Below the pieces are notes generated by a model. The model was not told the DNA's origin and made no database searches. It worked only from the letters and a program-made list of their open reading frames with translations. Positions 17,230 through 25,696 of a stretch of 64,000 nt of DNA are shown here, one piece after another; positions within the stretch are counted from its first letter, which is position 1, and each line of letters begins with the position of its first letter. The stretch is from Xenophilus sp. L33. Its GTDB lineage: Bacteria; Pseudomonadota; Gammaproteobacteria; Burkholderiales; Burkholderiaceae_C. Both the position numbers and the translations under genes were made by a program. The stretch is taken from positions 1 to 64,000 of the forward strand of contig NZ_LMUW01000176.1 in the NCBI RefSeq assembly GCF_009765735.1. Reading direction: 5' to 3'.

Positions 17230-18561
17230 ATGAATTCGTTCTCATCGAAAAACCCCGAGGTCAAGCAATGGCCTCCCAATCCGGCGGCCATTCCGTTGGA
17301 CAGAAGAAGCTTTGCCGGACTTACTTTTTTCTTGCTCCTTCTTTTTTCGCTTTTGGCACCGATCATGTCAGCAGGTACCGGAACGTTGGAGCCTACGTCC
17401 GAAGGCAACGGGCTCAGACAGGTTGCCTATCTGCTGATCTTCATCGTTTCGGTAGTTACGACCGTACGCTTGGGATCCGCTGGATTCTCGAAGCTCGTTC
17501 CACTGAGCGTCATGCTCTTGCTGGCTTGGTGCGCCTTGAGTGTCGTCTGGGCGATCAATCCGTCGATCGCCGTTCGGCGTCTCCTTCTGACGGTCATCAT
17601 CATTGCCAGCATCTTTCTCCTGGTGAGAGAGAACGGATACCAACTGACCATCGATATTGTCAGAACCATCCTTTTTCTGACAGTGTTCGCAAACTACACG
17701 GCGGTCTTCCTTTTTCCCGACTGGGGCATACACCAACCGTCCGAAACCGACCCGAGTATCGTGGGAGCATGGCGCGGCATCTTGATGCACAAGAACTTTG
17801 CCGGCCCTGTATGCGCCTTGACCATCATCGTCTTCACTTTGGATGCGAACAATGTCAAAAGGTGGATCAAAGCCCTGACGATCGCGCTGACGCTGTACTT
17901 TCTCCTTCGGACCGAATCCAAGACTTCGATGCTCGTACTGGCGCTGAGCATGGGTGTGGCCGGGCTGTTCCGAGTCTACCGAGCTCAGTACAGAATCATC
18001 TTCATCCTCGCAGCCGCCATCGGCCTCGCAGCGCTGCTGCTACTAGCAATCCAGTTTCCAGACTGGATTTCGCAGCCATTCGAAAGCGAAGATACATTCA
18101 CTGGCCGTGTGCAGATTTGGGCAATTCTCGTGGACTACTGGCGTGATCACTGGCTCCTGGGATCAGGCTTCGGATCGTTCTGGAATGTGGGCGACCCCGA
18201 GCCGATTTCAAGCTACACCAATGGCTGGGTTTCTGCGATTGCAAGCGGTCACAACGGCTATCTCGATCTTCTCGTTCAGATTGGCCTCCCTGGGCTGCTT
18301 CTGGCCATCTTCGCGGCATTTGTTTCGCCGGCTTGGCAAATCATCAGTCAGATGCAGCTTCCCTCGCCGCGGCGCAGCTTGATTGCGGCTATCGTGTTCT
18401 TCACCTTCGGACACAACCTGACAGAGTCCAGCCTTTTCGATCGAGATTCGTTCATCCACGTGCTACTCATGATCACGATTGCGCTTCTCTACCTGAGCCG
18501 TGACAACGATCCCACTTCAGACGCCGAAGCGGTCAGTCTGCCTTCGAGGGACGACGGATGA
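17230..18561 (+). CDS. wzy: O-antigen ligase/polymerase family membrane protein (Wzy)
   Basis: 443 residues from the ATG at 17230; an upstream in-frame extension would lie inside the previous gene. Many hydrophobic segments begin at residue about 30 (GLTFFLLLLFSLLAP). A Wzy_C loop region includes LLGSGFGSFW and GHNGYLDLLVQIGLPGLLL, the HNGYL segment being typical of the family. With Wzx and Wzc present it most likely polymerises repeat units in the periplasm; ligase function is the alternative. G+C content falls noticeably from here to about 24 kb. Confidence 0.85.
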   Translation: MNSFSSKNPEVKQWPPNPAAIPLDRRSFAGLTFFLLLLFSLLAPIMSAGTGTLEPTSEGNGLRQVAYLLIFIVSVVTTVRLGSAGFSKLVPLSVMLLLAWCALSVVWAINPSIAVRRLLLTVIIIASIFLLVRENGYQLTIDIVRTILFLTVFANYTAVFLFPDWGIHQPSETDPSIVGAWRGILMHKNFAGPVCALTIIVFTLDANNVKRWIKALTIALTLYFLLRTESKTSMLVLALSMGVAGLFRVYRAQYRIIFILAAAIGLAALLLLAIQFPDWISQPFESEDTFTGRVQIWAILVDYWRDHWLLGSGFGSFWNVGDPEPISSYTNGWVSAIASGHNGYLDLLVQIGLPGLLLAIFAAFVSPAWQIISQMQLPSPRRSLIAAIVFFTFGHNLTESSLFDRDSFIHVLLMITIALLYLSRDNDPTSDAEAVSLPSRDDG

Positions 18562-19610
18562 AGGTGTCGGTTGGTATCAAGGCGCTCAACGAGGAAAAGA
18601 ACATTGCGGCAGCAATATTGAGTGCGCTAGAAGCAGTGGCTGGTTCGGACGGCGAAGTCATCCTCGCTGACAGCGGTTCGGAAGATCGCACCGTCGAGGT
18701 TGCTCAAGCATTTCCGATCAGGATCTATCAACTCGCAGACATCGCGCTTCGCTGTTGCGGCGCGGGAGCGCAACTTGCCTTCCAACATGCAAGAGGCGAC
18801 TACTTCTACCTGCTCGACGGTGACATGCAACTCGAGCATGACTTTTTGAGCAAAGGCGTCGAATACCTCGAGAAGAATCCGGATGTAGCGGGAGTTGGCG
18901 GGCACGTCCGAGAATGCAACGTGAGCGGGGAAGAGTTTCAGATCCGAGCGATGGCTCTCAAAAGCGGTCAAGGCTGGGCACCTGGGGAGGTCGACCGCCT
19001 CGATTGCGGTGGACTCTATCGGCGGAGCGCTCTCGTTGCTGCAGGATACTTTACTGACCGTAACCTTCACTCTTTCGAAGAGTTTGAACTAGGCGCGCGT
19101 CTCAGGGCTGCTGGATGGAAGCTCGCGCGAATCGATCATCCGGCAGTCAGCCATTTTGGACACACTGCCGGCGGCTATCGGCTGTTGTGGAGGAGAGTTC
19201 GCTCAGGCTATTCGAATGGACCGGGCGAAGTCCTTCGTAGTGCGGTCGGGAAGCCCCATCTGCGCATCGTGCTACGGCGCCTCAGTCACCTGCGAATCGG
19301 TGCAGCGATTGTTGTCTGGTGGCTCTTGCTGATGGCGTGTGCCTGGCGGCAGCCGGTCGCCATAGTCCCGCTCATCCTGTGCCCACTTATCTTCCTCGCT
19401 TGGCGACGCCGCTCATTCAAACTAGGCCTCTACTCCTTGGCCTCTTGGAATGTCAGCGCGTGGGGCATGCTGGCAGGGTTCTTTGCCGCGCGCATTCGCC
19501 CTGACTCCGCGCTGCAATCAATTGAACTGAAGGGCGCGCCGGAGGCCTCTGATGCTGCAGGCTTCGGGCTGCCTCCTGCTGCTGTTCGCGACGCAAACGG
19601 CCGCCGTTGA
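18558..19610 (+). CDS. Glycosyltransferase family 2, membrane-associated
   Basis: 350 residues. The GT-A fold starts at VSVGIKALNEEKNI, has ILADSGSEDRT and the metal-binding DGD in YFYLLDGDMQLE (about residue 94). A C-terminal hydrophobic pair lies near 250-285 (AAIVVWWLLLMACAW and LILCPLIFLAW). It starts inside the wzy stop (ATGA). The acceptor and donor cannot be read from the sequence. Membrane attachment is consistent with action on an undecaprenyl-linked intermediate. Confidence 0.8.
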   Translation: MKVSVGIKALNEEKNIAAAILSALEAVAGSDGEVILADSGSEDRTVEVAQAFPIRIYQLADIALRCCGAGAQLAFQHARGDYFYLLDGDMQLEHDFLSKGVEYLEKNPDVAGVGGHVRECNVSGEEFQIRAMALKSGQGWAPGEVDRLDCGGLYRRSALVAAGYFTDRNLHSFEEFELGARLRAAGWKLARIDHPAVSHFGHTAGGYRLLWRRVRSGYSNGPGEVLRSAVGKPHLRIVLRRLSHLRIGAAIVVWWLLLMACAWRQPVAIVPLILCPLIFLAWRRRSFKLGLYSLASWNVSAWGMLAGFFAARIRPDSALQSIELKGAPEASDAAGFGLPPAAVRDANGRR

Positions 19611-19621
19611 AGCTAACGCCC

Positions 19622-20851
19622 ATGAAGGAATTCGGCAATTCGCTTCTGCTGGTCACGCATGTGGCAGTGCGTGATGGACCAAATGGGCCCCGGATCGATG
19701 ATCAGACCGCTGCGGGCATTTCGCAGTGGTGCAGATACTTTGACAATGTTACCTATTGCGGTATCGCGGACCAGTCCACGGCTTCAAGCTCGACGACAAC
19801 CTGGGTCGATATCGCGGCTGTCAAAGGGGCTGAGCGCTGCAACCTTCTGGCATTTCCGCGGGCCTACCGTCTCGGGCGAATGATGAAGGAAATTCGCCAA
19901 GTCCGCGCAGCTCTTAGACAAATGATCGGGAGTCATCATCACCTCTGTTTCACGATCGGCGGTCTCATCGGGGATTGGCCGGCAATAGCCGCGCTGGAAG
20001 CCATCCGTCAAAAGAGAAGATATGCAGCTTGGATTGACCGTGTCGAACCCGCGATCATTAGGAACAAATTGCAAGGTGGGGCCTCCCTCCCAAAACGCAT
20101 CGCCGCGGCAGTCCTGCTGCCAACGATGGAGCGATACACGCAACACCTGCTCCGCTCGAGCACCTCAGCGCTGCTCCAGGGTCGTGACACCTTCGACCAC
20201 TATGCGCGGTGGGCACGCGATCCGCATTGCACGTATGACACTCACACCCACGTGTCCGATCAAGTCACGTCGGAAACCCTTGTGTGCAAGAAGTCCCGAG
20301 TGGAGGCAGGCTCCCCACTGAGGGTGCTTTACGTGGGCCGCGCAGCCGCGATGAAAGGGCCATCGGACTGGCTCAACGTACTCGAACGCATGGATCAGAT
20401 CGGTGTTCCCATCCAAGCCACCTGGATCGGAGACGGTCCGGAACTGGCGCAGATGCGAGCCCGGGTTGCCGCATCGACTCTGTCGAAGTCCGTCCATCTT
20501 CCTGGTTTCGAAGGCGACAGGAGCGTGCTGCTAGGAGAAATGCAGCGGAGCGACTTGCTGCTCTATTGCCACAAGACACCTGAGTCCCCACGCTGCCTGG
20601 TAGAAGCGCTTGTTTCAGGGTGCCCTATCGTCGGCTACGACTCGGCGTACCCAAGAGGTCTGGTGGAATCGAGAGGCGGCGGCATTTTCACGCAACAGGA
20701 CGATGTAGGTGCATTGGTGGACACGCTTGTCGCCCTTCATCGGACCCGACCCAAGCTTTCCAGCCTCATATCAGCGGCGGCAGCGAGCGGGGAGCTTTAC
20801 AACGAAGACGCGGTGTACGCACACCGCGCGCTATTGATGAGCCGCGCGTGA
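19622..20851 (+). CDS. Glycosyltransferase family 4
   Basis: 409 residues from the ATG at 19622; a TTG at 19607 overlapping the upstream stop is an alternative. The donor-binding half carries VLYVGRAAAMKGPSDWL, IGDGPELAQMRARV, and LLLYCHKTPESPRCLVEAL with the second conserved Glu. The N-terminal half is divergent (LVTHVAVRDGPNGPRIDDQT). Its stop overlaps the GTG start of the flippase gene (GTGA). It should add one sugar to the repeat unit. Confidence 0.78.
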   Translation: MKEFGNSLLLVTHVAVRDGPNGPRIDDQTAAGISQWCRYFDNVTYCGIADQSTASSSTTTWVDIAAVKGAERCNLLAFPRAYRLGRMMKEIRQVRAALRQMIGSHHHLCFTIGGLIGDWPAIAALEAIRQKRRYAAWIDRVEPAIIRNKLQGGASLPKRIAAAVLLPTMERYTQHLLRSSTSALLQGRDTFDHYARWARDPHCTYDTHTHVSDQVTSETLVCKKSRVEAGSPLRVLYVGRAAAMKGPSDWLNVLERMDQIGVPIQATWIGDGPELAQMRARVAASTLSKSVHLPGFEGDRSVLLGEMQRSDLLLYCHKTPESPRCLVEALVSGCPIVGYDSAYPRGLVESRGGGIFTQQDDVGALVDTLVALHRTRPKLSSLISAAAASGELYNEDAVYAHRALLMSRA

Positions 20852-22182
20852 CAGCAATCAGAACTTCCATCACCGCCAAGTTTCTTTGGACAACTGGCGG
20901 CTACGCGGCTTCCATCGGTGTCAGATTCCTGTCCAGCGTGGTGCTGGCTCGACTGCTGGATCCACAGATTCTCGGGATCATCGTGATCGCCCAGGCCGTT
21001 CGCGTCGGGACAGAGCTCCTTACCGACGTAGGTATCGAGCAGAACGTAGTCAGCAATCGAGACGGTGATCAACCGAGATTTCTGAACACCGCTTGGACGT
21101 TGCAATTGATTCGAGGGCTGGTCGTCTCTCTTGCCTTGGCCGCTATCGCTCCATTGTTGAGCGGCTTCTATCAGGTGCCCGTAGGTGTGTTTCTGGCAGT
21201 GAGCCTGGCGCCTTTGATCAACTCGTTGACTTCGACATCGATTCTTTCGCTCTCACGCAACGTAGATGCAAAGCGGCGGAGCATTTTTGAGATGACGGCG
21301 GAGGGTGCTGGCCTCGTGATCAATGTCAGCTTGGCATTGGCCATGCCGACCATGTGGGCTCCGATCCTCGGGCTCTTGCTGGGGTTGGCTGTCCGCGCCA
21401 TTTTCAGCTACATGCTCCCGCATCAGCCGCATCGACTGACCTGGGACAAAGCATATGCAATGGCAATCATTCGATTCGGGAAATGGATCATGCTTGCCTC
21501 GCTCGGCTTTTACGCTTCAATGTACCTAGACCGCCTCTATCTGGGCCGCGTGGTCAGTCTTGCAGTCCTCGGGGTGTATGGCCTCGCCCGATCGATCGCC
21601 GATCTGCCGTTGATCTTGGCCAGCAGGTTGGCGTCGCAGATCATTTTCCCAGCGATCGCGGCGAACAGAAACAAGAGCGCTGCATCAGAGCATTCAGAAC
21701 TTACAAAGGTCAGATTGCTATTTCTATTGCTGACAGCCCTCGCGATGGCAAGCGTCATGTCGTGGTCAGATGTCGCCATCAAGATACTCTACGACAAGCG
21801 CTACCACGACGCCGCCTGGATGCTTTGTCTGTTGCTACTCAACAGCTGGGTCGGAGTCCTTGCCTTCATGGGTGAAGCTGCAGCTCTTGGACATTCGAAG
21901 CCCCATGTCGTCAGCGTGGCCAACGTTCTTCGCATCGCTGCCATTGCCATCTGCCTTCCCCTTGGATTTTGGAGATTCGGCTTGCCTGGTGCTATCTTGG
22001 CCTTGCCAATCGGCGAGGTCTCTCGTTACCTGACGATCCAGGTTGCAGCAAAAAAGATGGGGCTGTCTGCCAATCTTCGGCAGGACGTGGGGGCCACTGT
22101 CTTCTTCTTGCTCGTCTTGGGCTGCTGGCTGCTGATCAGGAGCGCATTGGGCCTGGGCCCGCCTTGGATGTTGACAGCGTGA
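20848..22182 (+). CDS. wzx: Polysaccharide flippase (Wzx/MATE-like)
   Basis: 444 residues from a GTG in the GTGA overlap. It is a polytopic protein of the polysaccharide-biosynthesis/MOP superfamily: it begins SITAKFLWTTGGYAASIGVR, followed by FLSSVVLARLLDPQILGII, a common N-terminal pattern, and has roughly a dozen hydrophobic segments. It should flip undecaprenyl-linked repeat units from cytoplasm to periplasm for the Wzy polymerase. No ABC-type exporter is present, which fits a Wzx/Wzy pathway. Confidence 0.83.
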   Translation: MTAIRTSITAKFLWTTGGYAASIGVRFLSSVVLARLLDPQILGIIVIAQAVRVGTELLTDVGIEQNVVSNRDGDQPRFLNTAWTLQLIRGLVVSLALAAIAPLLSGFYQVPVGVFLAVSLAPLINSLTSTSILSLSRNVDAKRRSIFEMTAEGAGLVINVSLALAMPTMWAPILGLLLGLAVRAIFSYMLPHQPHRLTWDKAYAMAIIRFGKWIMLASLGFYASMYLDRLYLGRVVSLAVLGVYGLARSIADLPLILASRLASQIIFPAIAANRNKSAASEHSELTKVRLLFLLLTALAMASVMSWSDVAIKILYDKRYHDAAWMLCLLLLNSWVGVLAFMGEAAALGHSKPHVVSVANVLRIAAIAICLPLGFWRFGLPGAILALPIGEVSRYLTIQVAAKKMGLSANLRQDVGATVFFLLVLGCWLLIRSALGLGPPWMLTA

Positions 22183-23336
22183 ACCTCACACACAAATCAG
22201 TGGAAGATCAAGCCAAATTGCTGGCGCCAAGGCCTGTCCGCGGGGGCCAGATTCAATCGCTGCAGCTTATGCGTGCCATCGCAGCTCTGGCTGTGGTTGC
22301 GTTTCATACGCACATCATCTTATCGAGACCGGAATATGGCGGCATCGGTTCTGCAATCTCCGTCATCGCGGCCAAAGGCTGGATTGGCGTCAACTTTTTC
22401 TTCGTGCTGAGTGGCTATATTATCTCTTTCGCGCACAAGGACGATATTGGCAAGCGCGCACGAATTCCCAACTACCTCTTCAAGCGAGCGACGCGCCTAT
22501 ATCCAATATATTGGATATTCCTGACCTTCTACATTGCAGTTGCGGCCCTCGGAATATGGCATCCGGATTTCAGCTGGAATGCGAGAAACCTGATAACGTC
22601 TTATTCACTTCTCAATGTGATTGATCAACCGACGATGCCGCTCAAAGTTGCGTGGACGCTGTTGTTCGAGGTGAAGTTCTACTTGATGTTCGGGTTTTTG
22701 ATCGCGTTCCCTCGGGTTGGTCTATTTGCATTTCTGACCTGGGCAGCGGCGATCATATTGAGCAATCTGCATCCGCCTTATCCCGACTGGGGTTATCTGT
22801 TGCCGGACTGGGGGATGCTGAGCATCTGGAATATCTATTTTCTTTTCGGTGTCGCAGGGTGCTTCATATCCAATCGTATTGCGAGCCGATGGGGATCTGC
22901 CCTGTTGATCGCCGGCGTTTGCCTGCTCTTCTTCCTTCTTCGGTCGTTGGGCCACGATATGGACATCGACTCGAGACGGCACGGCATCATGATTGCGCTT
23001 GCCCTGGCGTTCACTCTGATTGTGACAGGCGCCTCATTGTCCGAGAGGTCGTCGAGTTGGCACGTACCAGCGATGGCACTCCTCTTGGGGGATGCGTCCT
23101 ATTCGATATATCTCGTTCACTCCGCTGTCATCTCCTTCCTTGCACTTCTCAATCACAAATTGCACCCCGCGTGGCTGCCGAACTCGATTCTCTATATAGT
23201 TGTGTTCATGGTTGCGACCGTGGCTGGAGTTGCCGCGCATCTCATTGTCGAACGACCGTTGCTTGCAAAAATCAAGCGAATGCGAACGAGTCGTATTGGC
23301 CCCCAGGCATTTCAAAAAAATGCACTACGGAGCTAG
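22179..23336 (+). CDS. Acyltransferase family 3 (integral membrane O-acyltransferase)
   Basis: 385 residues from a GTG overlapping the wzx stop (GTGA). The acyltransferase_3 signature is visible: LQLMRAIAALAVVAFHTH with the catalytic-type His, GWIGVNFFFVLSGYIISF, FKRATRLYPIYW with the RLYPIYW segment, and late hydrophobic segments ending SYSIYLVHSAVISFLAL. It probably O-acetylates the polysaccharide. It is the last gene of the operon and the most AT-rich part (22501-22560 has 27 G+C in 60 bases). Confidence 0.85.
   Translation: MNLTHKSVEDQAKLLAPRPVRGGQIQSLQLMRAIAALAVVAFHTHIILSRPEYGGIGSAISVIAAKGWIGVNFFFVLSGYIISFAHKDDIGKRARIPNYLFKRATRLYPIYWIFLTFYIAVAALGIWHPDFSWNARNLITSYSLLNVIDQPTMPLKVAWTLLFEVKFYLMFGFLIAFPRVGLFAFLTWAAAIILSNLHPPYPDWGYLLPDWGMLSIWNIYFLFGVAGCFISNRIASRWGSALLIAGVCLLFFLLRSLGHDMDIDSRRHGIMIALALAFTLIVTGASLSERSSSWHVPAMALLLGDASYSIYLVHSAVISFLALLNHKLHPAWLPNSILYIVVFMVATVAGVAAHLIVERPLLAKIKRMRTSRIGPQAFQKNALRS
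22499..22518. repeat. 20-bp perfect palindrome inside the acyltransferase gene
   Basis: Half-site ATATCCAATA followed by its exact complement TATTGGATAT, with no spacer. It lies in the codons for the conserved YPIYWIF segment of the acyltransferase, so part of the symmetry is forced by coding. A regulatory role is not supported by position. Confidence 0.6.
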
Positions 23337-23376
23337 AAGTCATTCGAACGAGGTTCGCACCTTGGTGTCTGAGTAC

Positions 23377-24219
23377 TTATTTCCAACTGAACGCCAATTT
23401 GTTGATTTTTAGAGATCCAACGTGGGGAGTCGAGTTATAAGCATTGGGGACTTGAACTTCGGCACCAAACTCGATCCCTCTCAAGTACTCCTTCCCAGTC
23501 AGGAAGCCGGCGGCGATCAGGTGGTCGATGATCTCTTTCAGGTTGACCGTCGCATTTAGCAAATCACGTGGACCGTTCTGCGCGGTGACCGGTCGAATCA
23601 TAATTTGGCGCTCGACGCGACGCACCGATACGCGTCCGACAGAGGTCAGTTCTTGGATTTCCGTCATGCCCTCTGGATCCTTGAGATGAGGAAAGAATGA
23701 CAACTCGGCGACATGCGAGCCATCGATGGAGTCAGGGGATGCCGTGACATACATATCAAGCAGGATGTTGTAGGAATCGACATTGCCGCCCAGGACGATT
23801 TCGTAGCCCACGCGAAGCTCCGAGATTGAATCGATTCGTTGTGGCCAGGGGCCCTTGGTCTTGTAAGGATTGCCCCACGGGGTGCCCCCGTAGATCATCT
23901 CCGGATATGCATAGGCAAAGCCGGAGCCACTGGTTTCCTTCGGCCAAGACCATTCGACGATGGAATCGTTGGGAAACGTCGATTTGCGCGCGGTCATCTT
24001 CATCGAATAGTCCACGCCATTCACCAGATGGCCCTTGCCGAAGGTGTTATTCAAATAGAAGACGCCGTTAGGCGGTGGCGACCCGAACGGCACTGTGCTG
24101 TACAGCGCCTGATCGCGAGTGACGACATCCAACGAGATTTCCGCTATGGCCGGCATCGCCGACGCCATCGAAAGCAGCAGACAGACGAGAGCGTGGGAAT
24201 GCATGGTCAGACGCATCAT
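23377..24219 (-). CDS. Secreted protein with distant GH12-like (ConA-like) features
   Basis: 280 residues with a Sec signal MMRLTMHSHALVCLLLSM ending ASAMPAIA before EISLD. The mature part is beta-rich and aromatic: IVEWSWPKE, AYAYPEMIYGGTPWGNPY, ISELRVGYEIVLGG, YNILLDMYVTASP and HVAELSFFPH. The order (W-P, YPEIIYG-x-PW, strand with xYEI, LDMY, E-L) resembles glycoside hydrolase family 12, but I am not certain, and the second catalytic Glu is not clearly placed. It is convergent with the polysaccharide operon, 40 nt after the acyltransferase. It could be a lyase or hydrolase, or a binding protein, acting on that polymer. Confidence 0.4.
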   Translation of the reverse strand: MMRLTMHSHALVCLLLSMASAMPAIAEISLDVVTRDQALYSTVPFGSPPPNGVFYLNNTFGKGHLVNGVDYSMKMTARKSTFPNDSIVEWSWPKETSGSGFAYAYPEMIYGGTPWGNPYKTKGPWPQRIDSISELRVGYEIVLGGNVDSYNILLDMYVTASPDSIDGSHVAELSFFPHLKDPEGMTEIQELTSVGRVSVRRVERQIMIRPVTAQNGPRDLLNATVNLKEIIDHLIAAGFLTGKEYLRGIEFGAEVQVPNAYNSTPHVGSLKINKLAFSWK

Positions 24220-24296
24220 GAACGGAATCTGCCGGCGCAGAGCGCACCAGGCCTGACGAATATCTTGGCTGTCCCCCACACCAGCCCTGGCTCGCC

Positions 24297-25646
24297 TTAC
24301 CTGTTCCGCCGCCCCAACTCCTCCAACGGCGTCAAATAAGTCTCCCTCATCGAATAAACCGCCAAGGCCGGAATGATGCAAACCAGCACCGCGAAGGCCG
24401 CCGGAAGCACCCACGGCTGCGTGCCCCACTTGCCCATCAGGGCGGATTCGATCAGCGGCGCGAAGCCGGCGACCATGAAGCCGAACTGCGTGCCGACCGC
24501 CATGCCGGAGAGCCTCACCTGCGTCGGGAACTGCTCGGCGTAGGTGGCCGGCCAGACGGCGTTGGTGATGCTGTAGGCGAAGCCGCCGAGCAGCATGCCG
24601 GTCGCGAACACCAGGGCCTCGTTGCCGGTCGGGATGCTCCAGAGGAAGAGGACCGCCGTGACCGCCGACAGCAGGATGCCGGAGATGAAGACCGGCCTGC
24701 GCCCGACGCGGTCCGAGAGCGACGCCCACATCGGAATCGTGACCACTGCCACCAGGTTGGCGCACACGGCGATCCACAGCATGGTCGAGGTGCCGATCGG
24801 ATGCGCCTGGGCCCTGCTGGTCGCGAAGGAAAGCGCGAAGACCGCGAAGGTCGTTCCGATGGAGGCGACCAGCGCCGCGAGGAAGACCTGCACCAGTTCC
24901 TTGCGGTAGTCGACGAAGAGGATCTTCAGCGGCACCTTCGGCACCTCGCCTTCGAGCGCCTCGCTCTTGAACGCGGGCGATTCCTCCAGGGTGCGCCGGA
25001 TCACGTAGCCGACCACGACCACCACCGCGCTCAGCCAGAAGGGCACCCGCCATCCCCATGAAAGCCATTGGTCCTCGGACAGCAGCGCGGCCAGCGGCAG
25101 CACCACCGCGGGCGCCAGGACCTGGCCGCCCTGCGTGCCGCTGAGCGTCCAGCTGGTGTAGTAGCCGCGGCGGCGTGCCGGCGCATGCTCGAAGGACATC
25201 GAATTGGCGCCCGCCTGTTCGCCCGCGGCCGACAGGCCCTGCAGGATGCGCAGCACCACGAGCAGCGCCGGCGCCAGCAGCCCGGCCGTCTCGTAGGTGG
25301 GCAGGCAGCCGACCAGGAAGGTCGAGACGCCCATCATCAGCAGGGTGCCGACCATCACGAGCTTGCGCCCGAGGCGGTCGCCGTAGTGGCCCATCAGGAA
25401 GGAGCCGATCGGGCGCGCCGCATAGGCCACGCCGAAGGTGGCCAGCGAAGCGAAGGTCGCCGCGGTGGGATTGCCGGCCGGGAAGAAGATCCGCGGGAAG
25501 ACGAGTGCCGCCACCGTGCCGTAGATGAAGAAGTCGTAGTACTCGAGGGCACTGCCGATCCAGGCGGCGATCGCCGCCCGCTTCGGGTTCTTGTTGCCGG
25601 CGGCGTGGGCCGCGAAGGCGGGAGGCGCGGTGGTGCTGAGGGTCAT
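24297..25646 (-). CDS. MFS transporter, metabolite:H+ symporter (MHS) type
   Basis: 449 residues from the ATG at 25646 with AAGGAAG upstream. Typical MHS landmarks are ALEYYDFFIYGTVAALVFP in helix 1, RPIGSFLMGHYGDRLGRK in loop 2-3, RILQGLSAAGEQAGA, and WRVPFWLSAVVVVVGYVIRR before the ESPAF element. Twelve hydrophobic segments are estimated. It is the last gene of the second catabolic operon and is probably the uptake system for its substrate, likely an organic acid or small aromatic/hydroaromatic compound. Confidence 0.85.
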   Translation of the reverse strand: MTLSTTAPPAFAAHAAGNKNPKRAAIAAWIGSALEYYDFFIYGTVAALVFPRIFFPAGNPTAATFASLATFGVAYAARPIGSFLMGHYGDRLGRKLVMVGTLLMMGVSTFLVGCLPTYETAGLLAPALLVVLRILQGLSAAGEQAGANSMSFEHAPARRRGYYTSWTLSGTQGGQVLAPAVVLPLAALLSEDQWLSWGWRVPFWLSAVVVVVGYVIRRTLEESPAFKSEALEGEVPKVPLKILFVDYRKELVQVFLAALVASIGTTFAVFALSFATSRAQAHPIGTSTMLWIAVCANLVAVVTIPMWASLSDRVGRRPVFISGILLSAVTAVLFLWSIPTGNEALVFATGMLLGGFAYSITNAVWPATYAEQFPTQVRLSGMAVGTQFGFMVAGFAPLIESALMGKWGTQPWVLPAAFAVLVCIIPALAVYSMRETYLTPLEELGRRNR

Positions 25647-25696
25647 CTTGTCTTCCTTTGTGATGCGATCGTTGTTTGTCGGGGGCCCAGCCGATT

